Source of the DNA: an uncultured Caryophanales bacterium
Lineage (GTDB): Bacteria > Bacillota_I > Bacilli_A > Izemoplasmatales > Hujiaoplasmataceae
Length of the DNA: 9,335 nt
Direction of reading: 5' to 3'
NCBI GenBank assembly: GCA_937958685.1
Contig: CALGNF010000008.1
Location: forward strand, 1-9,335
In this document: positions 1 to 6,040 of the stretch, in pieces
How the letters are laid out: each line of letters starts with the position of its first letter
Position numbering within the stretch: position 1 is the first letter of the stretch
Notes under the pieces: generated by a model
Seen by the model: the letters and a program-made list of their open reading frames with translations, nothing else
The model's database searches: none
What the model was told of the DNA's origin: nothing
Position numbers and translations under genes: made by a program

Positions 1-45
1 GATCGTATTCGGTGACTGGAGTTCAGACGTGTGCTCTTCCGATCT
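1..45 (+). other. Illumina TruSeq index (P7-side) adapter, non-genomic
   Basis: Bases 12-45 match the constant TruSeq read-2/index adapter, which ends in GCTCTTCCGATCT. Bases 1-3 (GAT) are the tail of the P7 sequence, and bases 4-11 (CGTATTCG) occupy the position of an 8-base sample index. This is synthetic library DNA, not part of the organism. Any open frame reading through it, such as one starting near base 31 on the plus strand, is artificial at its start. Genomic sequence begins at base 46. Confidence 0.97.
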
Positions 46-369
46 GCGGCCGAGGATGATCTCTTGGTCCTCATATCCGAGATAGGGGTCATGCTTCCAG
101 TTCTTGATCTCGCCGATCCCGACGGTGTCGATATGGGCGTCCATGGCGATCAAGTGCTTGCCATGGCCGATACGGCCGATGATGTTGCCCATCTGATCGA
201 TGGTTATCTCATCGAAACCGACTTTTTCCATCTCCTCGCGAATCCGTTTGATGACTTGCGCCTCTTGGCAGGATTCCGAGGGAATGGCGATCATGTCCCT
301 GAGGAACCTGGTCATCTCGGGGATATACTTTTCTGCCAGCTGCAGGATTTTTTCGTAATCGATCGGCAT
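46..369 (-). CDS. ygeY: YgeY-type M20 family hydrolase, N-terminal part (cut off by the contig end)
   Basis: The first 108 codons of a metal-dependent M20-family amidohydrolase/peptidase are present; the family is about 400 residues, so nearly three quarters is missing because the insert ends at the adapter. The match to E. coli YgeY is close: [18 protein letters not shown] (residues 19-36), then [16 protein letters not shown] (76-91). H79 and D81 form the HxD pair that starts the di-metal site of M20 enzymes. YgeY is classed as a putative selenium-metabolism hydrolase and lies in purine-catabolic, selenium-dependent molybdenum hydroxylase clusters, where it is thought to process a ureido or carbamoyl intermediate; that role is inferred here. 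The ATG at 369 is chosen because AGAGGA lies 6 bases upstream. An in-frame ATG at 375 overlaps the previous stop as ATGA but abuts the ribosome binding site. It is the last gene seen in the operon. Confidence 0.9.
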
Positions 370-371
370 TT

Positions 372-617
372 TCATTCCTCTCTCATCGCCTTGATCTTTT
401 CGTCATAGTCGAAGACCTGTTCATATTCATGATCCCAAAACGTCAGATCCCTCATCCCGTCGAGATAAGCTTGCGAATAGCCGAATTTCAGCCAGTCGTG
501 TTCCTTTTGGTGGAACAGCTTCGCTTTTTGTCCCTTTGGGCGATAATCGGCGATATCTTCGCAACCGACTTTATGGAAAACATCCCGGAACCAGCGGCGA
601 AGCACGAAATCCGCGTT
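372..617 (-). pseudogene. C-terminal segment of the PLP enzyme, cut off by an in-frame TAA
   Basis: This stretch continues the frame of the PLP enzyme at 618-1730 directly after its TAA, and stays open for 81 codons until TGA at 374-372. The residues look like a real protein tail: LRRWFRDVF, then a charged and aromatic region with KLFHQKEHDWLKFGYS and [19 protein letters not shown] enzymes of this subfamily are recalled to be about 450 residues long, with such a tail after the catalytic core; 370 + 1 + 81 = 452 codons fits. A GTG at 605 could start a separate 77-residue protein, but no ribosome binding site precedes it. The ATGA-type junction with ygeY at 372-375 mirrors the other gene junctions here, which suggests this is the true gene end. 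The stop may be a real nonsense mutation or a single-base sequencing or amplification error. Confidence 0.72.
376..381 (-). promoter_or_regulatory. Ribosome binding site of ygeY
   Basis: AGAGGA on the minus strand lies 6 bases before the ATG at 369. It sits inside the last codons of the preceding PLP-enzyme frame, which stops at 374-372. This spacing favours the ATG at 369 over the one at 375. It also shows that the frame ending at 372, not the TAA at 620-618, forms the natural junction with ygeY. Confidence 0.6.
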
Positions 618-1730
618 TTAAAGGTAGCGTTGCTCGAGGTTTTTGATCACCGAGTCGTAGCGATCGTACCCGTCGGTCGCGATTGTGACGATGTTGTCAT
701 CCGGACCCAGACGCAGAAACTTGGCCATCTTGATCGCACCGATGATGTTGCAGATGGAGGAAACGCCGAAGAGCTCCCGCATCGCTGCGGCCGTCCGGGG
801 GGGGACCCCTTGTTCCTCGAGGATTGTCTGTCCGTCATGGAGGACTTTCAGTCCCTTGACGCAATCGTCATCTTTGATCAGGGCGACGAAATCAGTCGTG
901 AGCACGTTGTGGATCAAGGTGCACATCTTGTCGCCGATGCCCTCGATCCGATGTTGCCCGCGCCCACCATTGGTCAGCGTCGAACACTCATATGGCTCCA
1001 ATGCCACAATTTTGACTTCGGGAAAGACCTTCTTGATGGCGTCCCCCGCAGCAAGCGTGCCAGCGCTGCCGGGAGCTGAGCAGAAACAGGCGATCCGCGA
1101 ATTGCCGATGCCTTGAACAGCCTCGATCGCGCTCCCCCCGGTCACATGACGGTGGAACCGGTAGTTTGGCAACAACTCGAACTGGGCGAGCGACCGGTTC
1201 TTCGGGTCGTTCTTGAGTTCGAACGTCCGTTCAAGCGTGAGGATGACATCGGATTCCGTTCCCGGAGTCAGATCAAGGCTGGCGCCGTAACGTTGGATGC
1301 GCTCGTAGCGTTCCTTGGACATGTTGTCCGGCATGATGACAATGGCGTCATATTTCATCAAATTGCAGATATAGGCCACGCCAATGCCGAAATTGCCGGT
1401 TGACGGTCCGAGGATCGTGTGTTGCCCGGGAATGATTGTATTGTCGACACAGCCTTCGATGAGTGTGGCATAGGCGGGGCCCACCTTGTGCGATCCGGAG
1501 GGAAAGTACTTGCCTGTCAGGACGATGATGTTGCAGTCGACGCCTGTCAGTTCATTGGGTAAAACGATTTTCCTTACGTCATTGTTTTCGTCTTTCCACG
1601 TGATGTTGAAAAGATTGAGCGGATTTAATTCGTCGGCGGCAGCCGCCAGTGCGCGTTGGCGCACCTTGGGGTCGATGGTTGCGGGATTGAGCATTTCCGC
1701 ATAAGTCGGTCCAAAGGGAATTTTGTTCAT
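618..1730 (-). CDS. Fold-type II PLP-dependent enzyme (cysteine synthase/TrpB superfamily), ended by a premature TAA
   Basis: The 370 residues hold a complete fold-type II PLP core. FPSGSHKVGPA (76-86) carries the likely Schiff-base lysine K82 in a TrpB-like S-H-K setting. GPSTGNFGIG (108-117) is the substrate carboxylate loop, PGSAGTLAAG (220-229) the phosphate-binding glycine loop, and GIGDK (264-268) and TDGYDRYDS (352-360) are conserved C-terminal elements. The enzyme should act at the alpha/beta carbons of an amino acid (elimination or replacement); the substrate is unknown. Start: ATG at 1730 with AAGGAGA 4 bases upstream, overlapping the preceding stop as ATGA. The TAA at 620-618 falls just before a tail that stays open in the same frame to 372, so the intact gene was probably 372-1730. 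In this purine cluster it may share the amino-acid breakdown role that diaminopropionate ammonia-lyase (YgeX, also fold-type II) has in E. coli; this is inference. True cysteine synthase is less likely given the SHK motif and the neighbours. Confidence 0.85.
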   Translation of the reverse strand: MNKIPFGPTYAEMLNPATIDPKVRQRALAAAADELNPLNLFNITWKDENNDVRKIVLPNELTGVDCNIIVLTGKYFPSGSHKVGPAYATLIEGCVDNTIIPGQHTILGPSTGNFGIGVAYICNLMKYDAIVIMPDNMSKERYERIQRYGASLDLTPGTESDVILTLERTFELKNDPKNRSLAQFELLPNYRFHRHVTGGSAIEAVQGIGNSRIACFCSAPGSAGTLAAGDAIKKVFPEVKIVALEPYECSTLTNGGRGQHRIEGIGDKMCTLIHNVLTTDFVALIKDDDCVKGLKVLHDGQTILEEQGVPPRTAAAMRELFGVSSICNIIGAIKMAKFLRLGPDDNIVTIATDGYDRYDSVIKNLEQRYL

Positions 1731-2974
1731 CTTGTCTCCTTCTGAGATGTCTCATAATAGTTGATAAAGGTTTGGAGATCGTTCTTCATGATTACGGGTT
1801 CACTCACGGCTTTTTGGGCGTTGTGCGGATCCTTGATCCCGTTGCCGGTGGAGATGAGGACGATTTTGTCCCCTTCTCCAATTATATCGCGGCGAACCGC
1901 AAGCCGCAAGCCCGCCAAGGCGGCTGCGGCGGCCGGCTCGGCGAAAATGCCTTCCGTCCGGCCGAGGAGGCACATCGCCTCAAGAATTTCTTGATCGGCG
2001 ACAGCTATCCATTCGCCATGGGATTTTTTAACGGCTTGGAGCGCTTTGAGCGGGTTGCGCGGAATTCCGACGGCGATCGAGTCCGCAAGTGTGTTTTCCT
2101 GTTCTTGGAGCAATTTGCCCGTGATGGCTGCGTTTGCCAGCGGCCGGCAGCCTTCGGCCTGCACGCCGAGCAGACGGGGGATCCGCTCGATCAGTCCAAG
2201 TTGCAGCAAGTCGTAAAACCCCTTGTAGACGCCGGCGATTGTGCAACCATCGCCGACGGAAACGACAACCCAGTCGATGGGTGCGAAGTCCAGTTGTTCG
2301 GCAACTTCGAGGGCGACCGTCTTCTTGCCTTCGACAAGATAGGGGTTGATCGCGGCATTGCGGTCATAGAATCCGTAGTGGGCAATCGCCTGCTTCGAGA
2401 GCTCGAATGCATCGCGATAGTCGCCATCAACCTTGACGATGAGCGCTCCGAAGATTGACAGCTGCGTCAATTTCCCAAGTGGAGCCCGTTTGGGAACGAA
2501 GATCACGCTCTTGAGTCCGGCATGGGCAGCGTTGCCAGCGAGACTCGAGGCGGCGTTTCCGGTCGAGGAGCAGGAAACGACTGTTTTCCGGGCTTCCACA
2601 GCCTTGCATACAGCGATGGCCGAAGCCCTGTCCTTCAAGCTAAGCGTCGGATTCAAGCCTTCATCCTTGACGTAAAGATCGGCAAGCCCCACTTCCTTGG
2701 CCAACTTTCGAGCGGCATAGAGCGGCGTGTTGCCAACCGCAAGCGGAAGCGACGTGTCAGCGCTTCTGACCGGTAGGAGCGGCAGATAGCGCCACATCGA
2801 ATGATGCGTGTTATCGCGAAAAAAAGCCTTGGTCATCAGCAATCGCAGCCGCTCGTAATCGTAGATGACATCGAGGATGCCGAGTTCTCCGCACTTCGGA
2901 CAGGTCATGACCCCTGCAGAGACATCATAGTGGGCGCCGCAAGCGACGCATTCGAGCTGCTTGACGTATTGCAT
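1727..2974 (-). CDS. Threonine-synthase-like PLP enzyme with N-terminal zinc ribbon
   Basis: This 415-residue protein opens with a zinc ribbon: C9-x2-C12 and C25-x2-C28, as in archaeal-type threonine synthases. The fold-type II PLP core follows: LSLKDRAS (111-118) with Schiff-base K114, SSTGN (136-140) as substrate loop, and VSVGDGCTIAGVYKGF (238-253) as phosphate-binding region. Threonine synthase converts O-phosphohomoserine to threonine, and this is the closest named family. However, no other threonine-pathway gene is in the window and the neighbours are purine catabolic, so a lyase acting on an amino-acid intermediate such as a diaminopropionate derivative is at least as likely. Start: ATG at 2974 with GGAGGA 6 bases upstream; it shares one base with the stop of adenine deaminase (TGATG). 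Its own stop overlaps the next PLP gene as ATGA. The two PLP genes side by side suggest paired or consecutive action. Confidence 0.87.
   Translation of the reverse strand: MQYVKQLECVACGAHYDVSAGVMTCPKCGELGILDVIYDYERLRLLMTKAFFRDNTHHSMWRYLPLLPVRSADTSLPLAVGNTPLYAARKLAKEVGLADLYVKDEGLNPTLSLKDRASAIAVCKAVEARKTVVSCSSTGNAASSLAGNAAHAGLKSVIFVPKRAPLGKLTQLSIFGALIVKVDGDYRDAFELSKQAIAHYGFYDRNAAINPYLVEGKKTVALEVAEQLDFAPIDWVVVSVGDGCTIAGVYKGFYDLLQLGLIERIPRLLGVQAEGCRPLANAAITGKLLQEQENTLADSIAVGIPRNPLKALQAVKKSHGEWIAVADQEILEAMCLLGRTEGIFAEPAAAAALAGLRLAVRRDIIGEGDKIVLISTGNGIKDPHNAQKAVSEPVIMKNDLQTFINYYETSQKETR
1735..1741 (-). promoter_or_regulatory. Ribosome binding site of the second PLP enzyme
   Basis: AAGGAGA on the minus strand lies 4 bases before the ATG at 1730. 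It is embedded in the last codons of the threonine-synthase-like gene, consistent with coupled translation of the two PLP enzymes. Confidence 0.65.
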
Positions 2975-4695
2975 CAGTCGTCCTCCGAAACTTCCATAGG
3001 GATCAGGGAAAAGCTGTTGACATCAAACAAACCATAGTCCGTACATTTAAGATCGGGAATGACCGATAGCGAGAGAAACGCGAGCGAGAGGAACGGATCG
3101 TCGACCTGGGAGTCGACTCCCATCGCCCTGATCTCTTTCTTGAGCCGTGCCAGCTTCATCTCCACATGGCGGTAGTCTTGGGAGGTCATCAGCCCGGCGA
3201 CCTCCAGCCGCAAGTAGTCGAACACCTGGTGGTTTTTGACGAGCACAATGCCGCCATTGATGCCCTTGACGGTTTTGGCCGCCATCAGCATGTCGTCGTC
3301 GCTGTCGCCGATGACGATCAGATTGTGCGAGTCATGAGCGATCGACAAGGCGATCGCACCTCCCTGTAAACCATAGCCCTTGACAAGCGCGATGCCAACA
3401 CGGCCGGAGTAGTGGTGCCGCTCGATGACGGCAAGTTTGAGAATGTCAAGGGAATTGTCCTGGACATAATAGCCATTCTTGACGTTGACTTGTTCAACCA
3501 GTTTCTTGGTCGTCACATTGTCGCGATCGAGACCGATGCAATAGACTTTCCCGCTTTTTAAAGGCAACCGGAGATCAATGTCGTCGGGATGGAACATGAT
3601 CGTCGACAAAACCTTGCGGTCGTTCAGTTTCGGAGCGTTGAACAAAGGTTCCTTGTCTTTGGCCACCAAAACCCCCCGTTTGTAGACCGATACGGGATCG
3701 ATCCGTCGGAGATTGTCGAAAACGACAAGATCGGCGAGGTAACCGGGAGCGATCGCCCCGTGGTGCCTGAGATTGTAGCAATTGGCGATGTTCAGGGTCG
3801 CCATCCTGATCGCGTCGACAGGCGTCATGCCATGATCGAGCGCCAGATTGATGTTGAAGCTGATGTGACCCTCGGAGCGGATATCCTCAGGATGCTTGTC
3901 ATCGGTGCAAAACAGCAGCCGTGAGCAATTGTCCTTGGTCACGCAGGGAAGCAGTGTCTTGACGTTGCGGGTCGCCGAACCTTCCCGCAGATGCACATAC
4001 ATCCCGAGTCGGACCTTCTCCTCGAGTTCTGCCGGTGTCGTGGACTCGTGGTCCGTCACGATCCCGGCCAGCCGGTAAGCCGTCAGCTTCTTCCCGGAAA
4101 CTCCGGGTGCGTGGCCATCGATCGGCCGATCGGCCATCGCCTGCAACTTTCGGTACACATCGGCATCGCCGTCGATCACTCCGGGATAGTTCATCATCTC
4201 CCCCAAACCGAGGATATCCGGTTCGTTTTTGAGGGCCATGATCTCTTCGGAGGTGATGACGGCGCCGGCAGTTTCAAACGTTGTGGTGGGAACGCAACTG
4301 GGCATCATGATCAAAACCTCAAGCGGGACTGTCTTGGCTGAGTTGATCATGAACTTGACGCCATCAAGACCACAGACGTTGGCGATTTCATGCGGGTCGG
4401 CGATCACGGTTGTCGTTCCCCAAGGCATGACGATCTTCGCAAACTCCGCCGGCACGAGCATCGAGGACTCGATATGGACGTGACCGTCGATGAAGCCGGG
4501 CGCGACATAGCGATAGCACAGATCGGTTTCCCTGATGCCGTCGTAGTCGCCGATTCCGGCGATGATCCCGTCCTCAATGGCGATGTCGCCGTCTTCGATC
4601 TCCCCGTTGAACACATTGACGATCCGGGCGTTCTTCAATACGAGTGATGCCGGCTCGAGCCCTAAGGCAACTTTCCTGAGTTTGTCGTTGGCCAT
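2974..4695 (-). CDS. ade: Adenine deaminase
   Basis: Adenine deaminase (EC 3.5.4.2), an amidohydrolase-superfamily metalloenzyme, converts adenine to hypoxanthine and ammonia in the cytoplasm. The 573 residues match the family length (about 580). Visible metal-site and catalytic residues: H72 and H74 in PGFIDGHVHIESSM (66-79), bridging E166 in GLGEMMNYPGV (163-173), H195 in DGHAPG, H216 in DHES, and D265 in CTDD. The C-terminal domain carries the family's SHDSHN motif and ends in the usual AFLSLSVIP...GLFD stretch. The frame is open back to a TTG at 4737 that overlaps the previous stop, but no ribosome binding site precedes it; the ATG at 4695 (MANDKLRK) has AAAGGGG 12 bases upstream and gives the family-like N-terminus. 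Directly after the xanthine dehydrogenase genes, it would feed hypoxanthine to that enzyme. Confidence 0.95.
   Translation of the reverse strand: MANDKLRKVALGLEPASLVLKNARIVNVFNGEIEDGDIAIEDGIIAGIGDYDGIRETDLCYRYVAPGFIDGHVHIESSMLVPAEFAKIVMPWGTTTVIADPHEIANVCGLDGVKFMINSAKTVPLEVLIMMPSCVPTTTFETAGAVITSEEIMALKNEPDILGLGEMMNYPGVIDGDADVYRKLQAMADRPIDGHAPGVSGKKLTAYRLAGIVTDHESTTPAELEEKVRLGMYVHLREGSATRNVKTLLPCVTKDNCSRLLFCTDDKHPEDIRSEGHISFNINLALDHGMTPVDAIRMATLNIANCYNLRHHGAIAPGYLADLVVFDNLRRIDPVSVYKRGVLVAKDKEPLFNAPKLNDRKVLSTIMFHPDDIDLRLPLKSGKVYCIGLDRDNVTTKKLVEQVNVKNGYYVQDNSLDILKLAVIERHHYSGRVGIALVKGYGLQGGAIALSIAHDSHNLIVIGDSDDDMLMAAKTVKGINGGIVLVKNHQVFDYLRLEVAGLMTSQDYRHVEMKLARLKKEIRAMGVDSQVDDPFLSLAFLSLSVIPDLKCTDYGLFDVNSFSLIPMEVSEDD
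2981..2986 (-). promoter_or_regulatory. Ribosome binding site of the threonine-synthase-like gene
   Basis: GGAGGA on the minus strand lies 6 bases before the ATG at 2974, inside the last codons of adenine deaminase. It is a near-consensus site and fixes the start. Confidence 0.7.
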
Positions 4696-4707
4696 CAGCT
4701 GATCGAT

Positions 4708-4714
4708 CCCCTTT
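4708..4714 (-). promoter_or_regulatory. Probable ribosome binding site of adenine deaminase
   Basis: AAAGGGG on the minus strand lies 12 bases before the ATG at 4695, a slightly long gap. It falls in the 38-base interval between the FAD-subunit stop and ade, the longest gap between genes here. It supports the ATG at 4695 over the TTG at 4737. A weaker option is a CTG at 4698, one codon upstream. Confidence 0.45.
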
Positions 4715-4733
4715 CTCCGTCTGGTTGTGGCTG

Positions 4734-5573
4734 TCAAAGCGATTTGATAAAACGCGCAAGCAGATTGATGGCGACTGCTTTCCGATATTCCTTATTGGAT
4801 CTTTGGTCGTCGATTGGTTGGAGAAGTCGCGCATATGCCTCGCAGATAGACGCCAAATCAGCTTTGATATCCGCAATCCGCATCCCTTTGAGCATCGCTT
4901 CCGTCGCCGGTGACCGCAGCACCGTCTTGAACACAGCTCCGAAAGCTGCGCGGATGTCGCTGACGGTCAGATCGTTGGTCTTGGCTGCTCCCGCAAAGGC
5001 GATTTTCGAGATTGCATCCGCCTTGCGGGGTCCGACCTTGACGTAATCAATATGGGTGAAATCCTGATGGGGGATGCGGATTTCCGTGATCATCTCGTCT
5101 TGGGCGAGGTCGATCTTGCGGACTCCGGTGATGAAGTCGGCAATTGGCACAAGTCGCTCGCCCCGGAGGCTTTTGAGGACAATGGTCGCATCATATAGAT
5201 AAAGGCCGACCAAAGTATCCCCTGCCGGGGAGGCGTTGGCGATGTTGCCTGCCAGCGTCGCGTGATTTCTGATTCCCGGCGAAGCCATCTCCCCGATGAT
5301 GGTCTTGAACAGGTCCGGCGTATCGGGATACTCCAACATCATTTCCAATGAGCAAGTCGCTCCCACCGCGAGGTGATCAGAACGCTTCTCAATGAAGTTT
5401 AGTTTGGCGATTCTGCTCGTGAACAGGACCGGGTGTTCAAAGTTGCGCGGCAGTCCCGCCCAGGCGCGTTTTTGCACCATGAGGTCGGTGCCGCCGGCAA
5501 ACAGGAGATGCTGCTTGCGGGCGAGGGCTTCCAAGGCTTCTTCCAAGGTTTCTGGAAGCAGATGATTCACCAT
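4734..5573 (-). CDS. xdhB: Xanthine dehydrogenase FAD-binding subunit
   Basis: The 279 residues form the FAD-binding subunit of a three-subunit molybdenum hydroxylase (CoxM/XdhB family). It passes electrons from the [2Fe-2S] clusters to NAD+ or another acceptor. Two FAD-binding signatures are visible: FAGGTDLMV (25-33) and TLAGNIANASPAGD (106-119), the latter preceded by GIRNHA as in the family. The C-terminal part (about 170-279) matches the CO-dehydrogenase flavoprotein C-terminal domain in layout. Length is normal (E. coli relatives are about 260-290). The ATG at 5573 lies inside the end of the [2Fe-2S] gene (7-base overlap), with GAGGG and AAGG just upstream. The stop at 4736-4734 precedes ade by 38 bases. 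Confidence 0.94.
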   Translation of the reverse strand: MVNHLLPETLEEALEALARKQHLLFAGGTDLMVQKRAWAGLPRNFEHPVLFTSRIAKLNFIEKRSDHLAVGATCSLEMMLEYPDTPDLFKTIIGEMASPGIRNHATLAGNIANASPAGDTLVGLYLYDATIVLKSLRGERLVPIADFITGVRKIDLAQDEMITEIRIPHQDFTHIDYVKVGPRKADAISKIAFAGAAKTNDLTVSDIRAAFGAVFKTVLRSPATEAMLKGMRIADIKADLASICEAYARLLQPIDDQRSNKEYRKAVAINLLARFIKSL

Positions 5574-6040
5574 AGGCCTTCACCCTCTTTGGCGGCCTGC
5601 CTGATGGCGGCGATGATCATATTGTAGCCGGTGCAGCGACAGAGATTGCCGGATAGACCGATTTTGATCTCGGCATCGCTGGGTTTTGGTTTCTTCCGCA
5701 AAAGGCTTTCGGCGGCGATGATCATTCCGGGCGTGCAGAATCCGCATTGGACGGCTCCTTGTTCCAAAAACGCCTTCTCGAGGATCCTGTACCTTTCGGT
5801 TCTGCTGAAATATTCGATCGTAACGATGTCATGACCGGCGACATTTCCCATCGGCACCAAGCAGGAATTCGCAACTTCCGCGTCAAACAGGACAGAGCAG
5901 GCGCCACATTCGCCCTCGCCGCAGCCTTCCTTGGTTCCGGTAAGATCGAGGTCCTCGCGCAGATAATCCAAGAGTCTGATGGTCGGGTCGATATCGACCT
6001 GGCGCACCTCTCCGTTCAATGTGAATTCGATTTTAGCCAT
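5567..6040 (-). CDS. xdhC: Xanthine dehydrogenase [2Fe-2S] subunit
   Basis: This 157-residue subunit carries both [2Fe-2S] clusters that link the molybdenum site to FAD. The N-terminal plant-ferredoxin-like domain has C40, C45, C48 and C60 (motif CGEGECGAC at 40-48). The C-terminal helical domain has C99 and C102 (QCGFCTPG) and C134 and C136 (NLCRCTGY). All eight cluster ligands are present and the length is typical (150-170). The ATG at 6040 overlaps the end of the large-subunit gene by 8 bases, with GGAG about 10 bases upstream. The symbol follows E. coli naming; elsewhere 'XdhC' denotes an unrelated accessory protein. Confidence 0.96.
   Translation of the reverse strand: MAKIEFTLNGEVRQVDIDPTIRLLDYLREDLDLTGTKEGCGEGECGACSVLFDAEVANSCLVPMGNVAGHDIVTIEYFSRTERYRILEKAFLEQGAVQCGFCTPGMIIAAESLLRKKPKPSDAEIKIGLSGNLCRCTGYNMIIAAIRQAAKEGEGLW

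Noticed and set aside
31..408. Plus-strand open frame of 125 codons across the left end
   Set aside because: Its start lies in the synthetic adapter and the rest is the complement of the ygeY coding region.
618..620. TAA read as a recoded sense codon or a programmed recoding site
   Set aside because: TAA is not used for selenocysteine or pyrrolysine, other genes in the window end normally (TAA ends the large xanthine dehydrogenase subunit), and no recoding element is evident. A substitution or sequence error is simpler.
1772..2458. Plus-strand open frame of 228 codons
   Set aside because: It is antisense to the threonine-synthase-like gene, whose zinc ribbon and PLP motifs are clear; there is no ribosome binding site or recognisable domain.
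4696..4737. TTG at 4737 as start of adenine deaminase (587 residues)
   Set aside because: No ribosome binding site precedes it, and the extra 14 residues (TATTRRRKG...) do not resemble the family N-terminus; ATG at 4695 has an AAAGGGG upstream.
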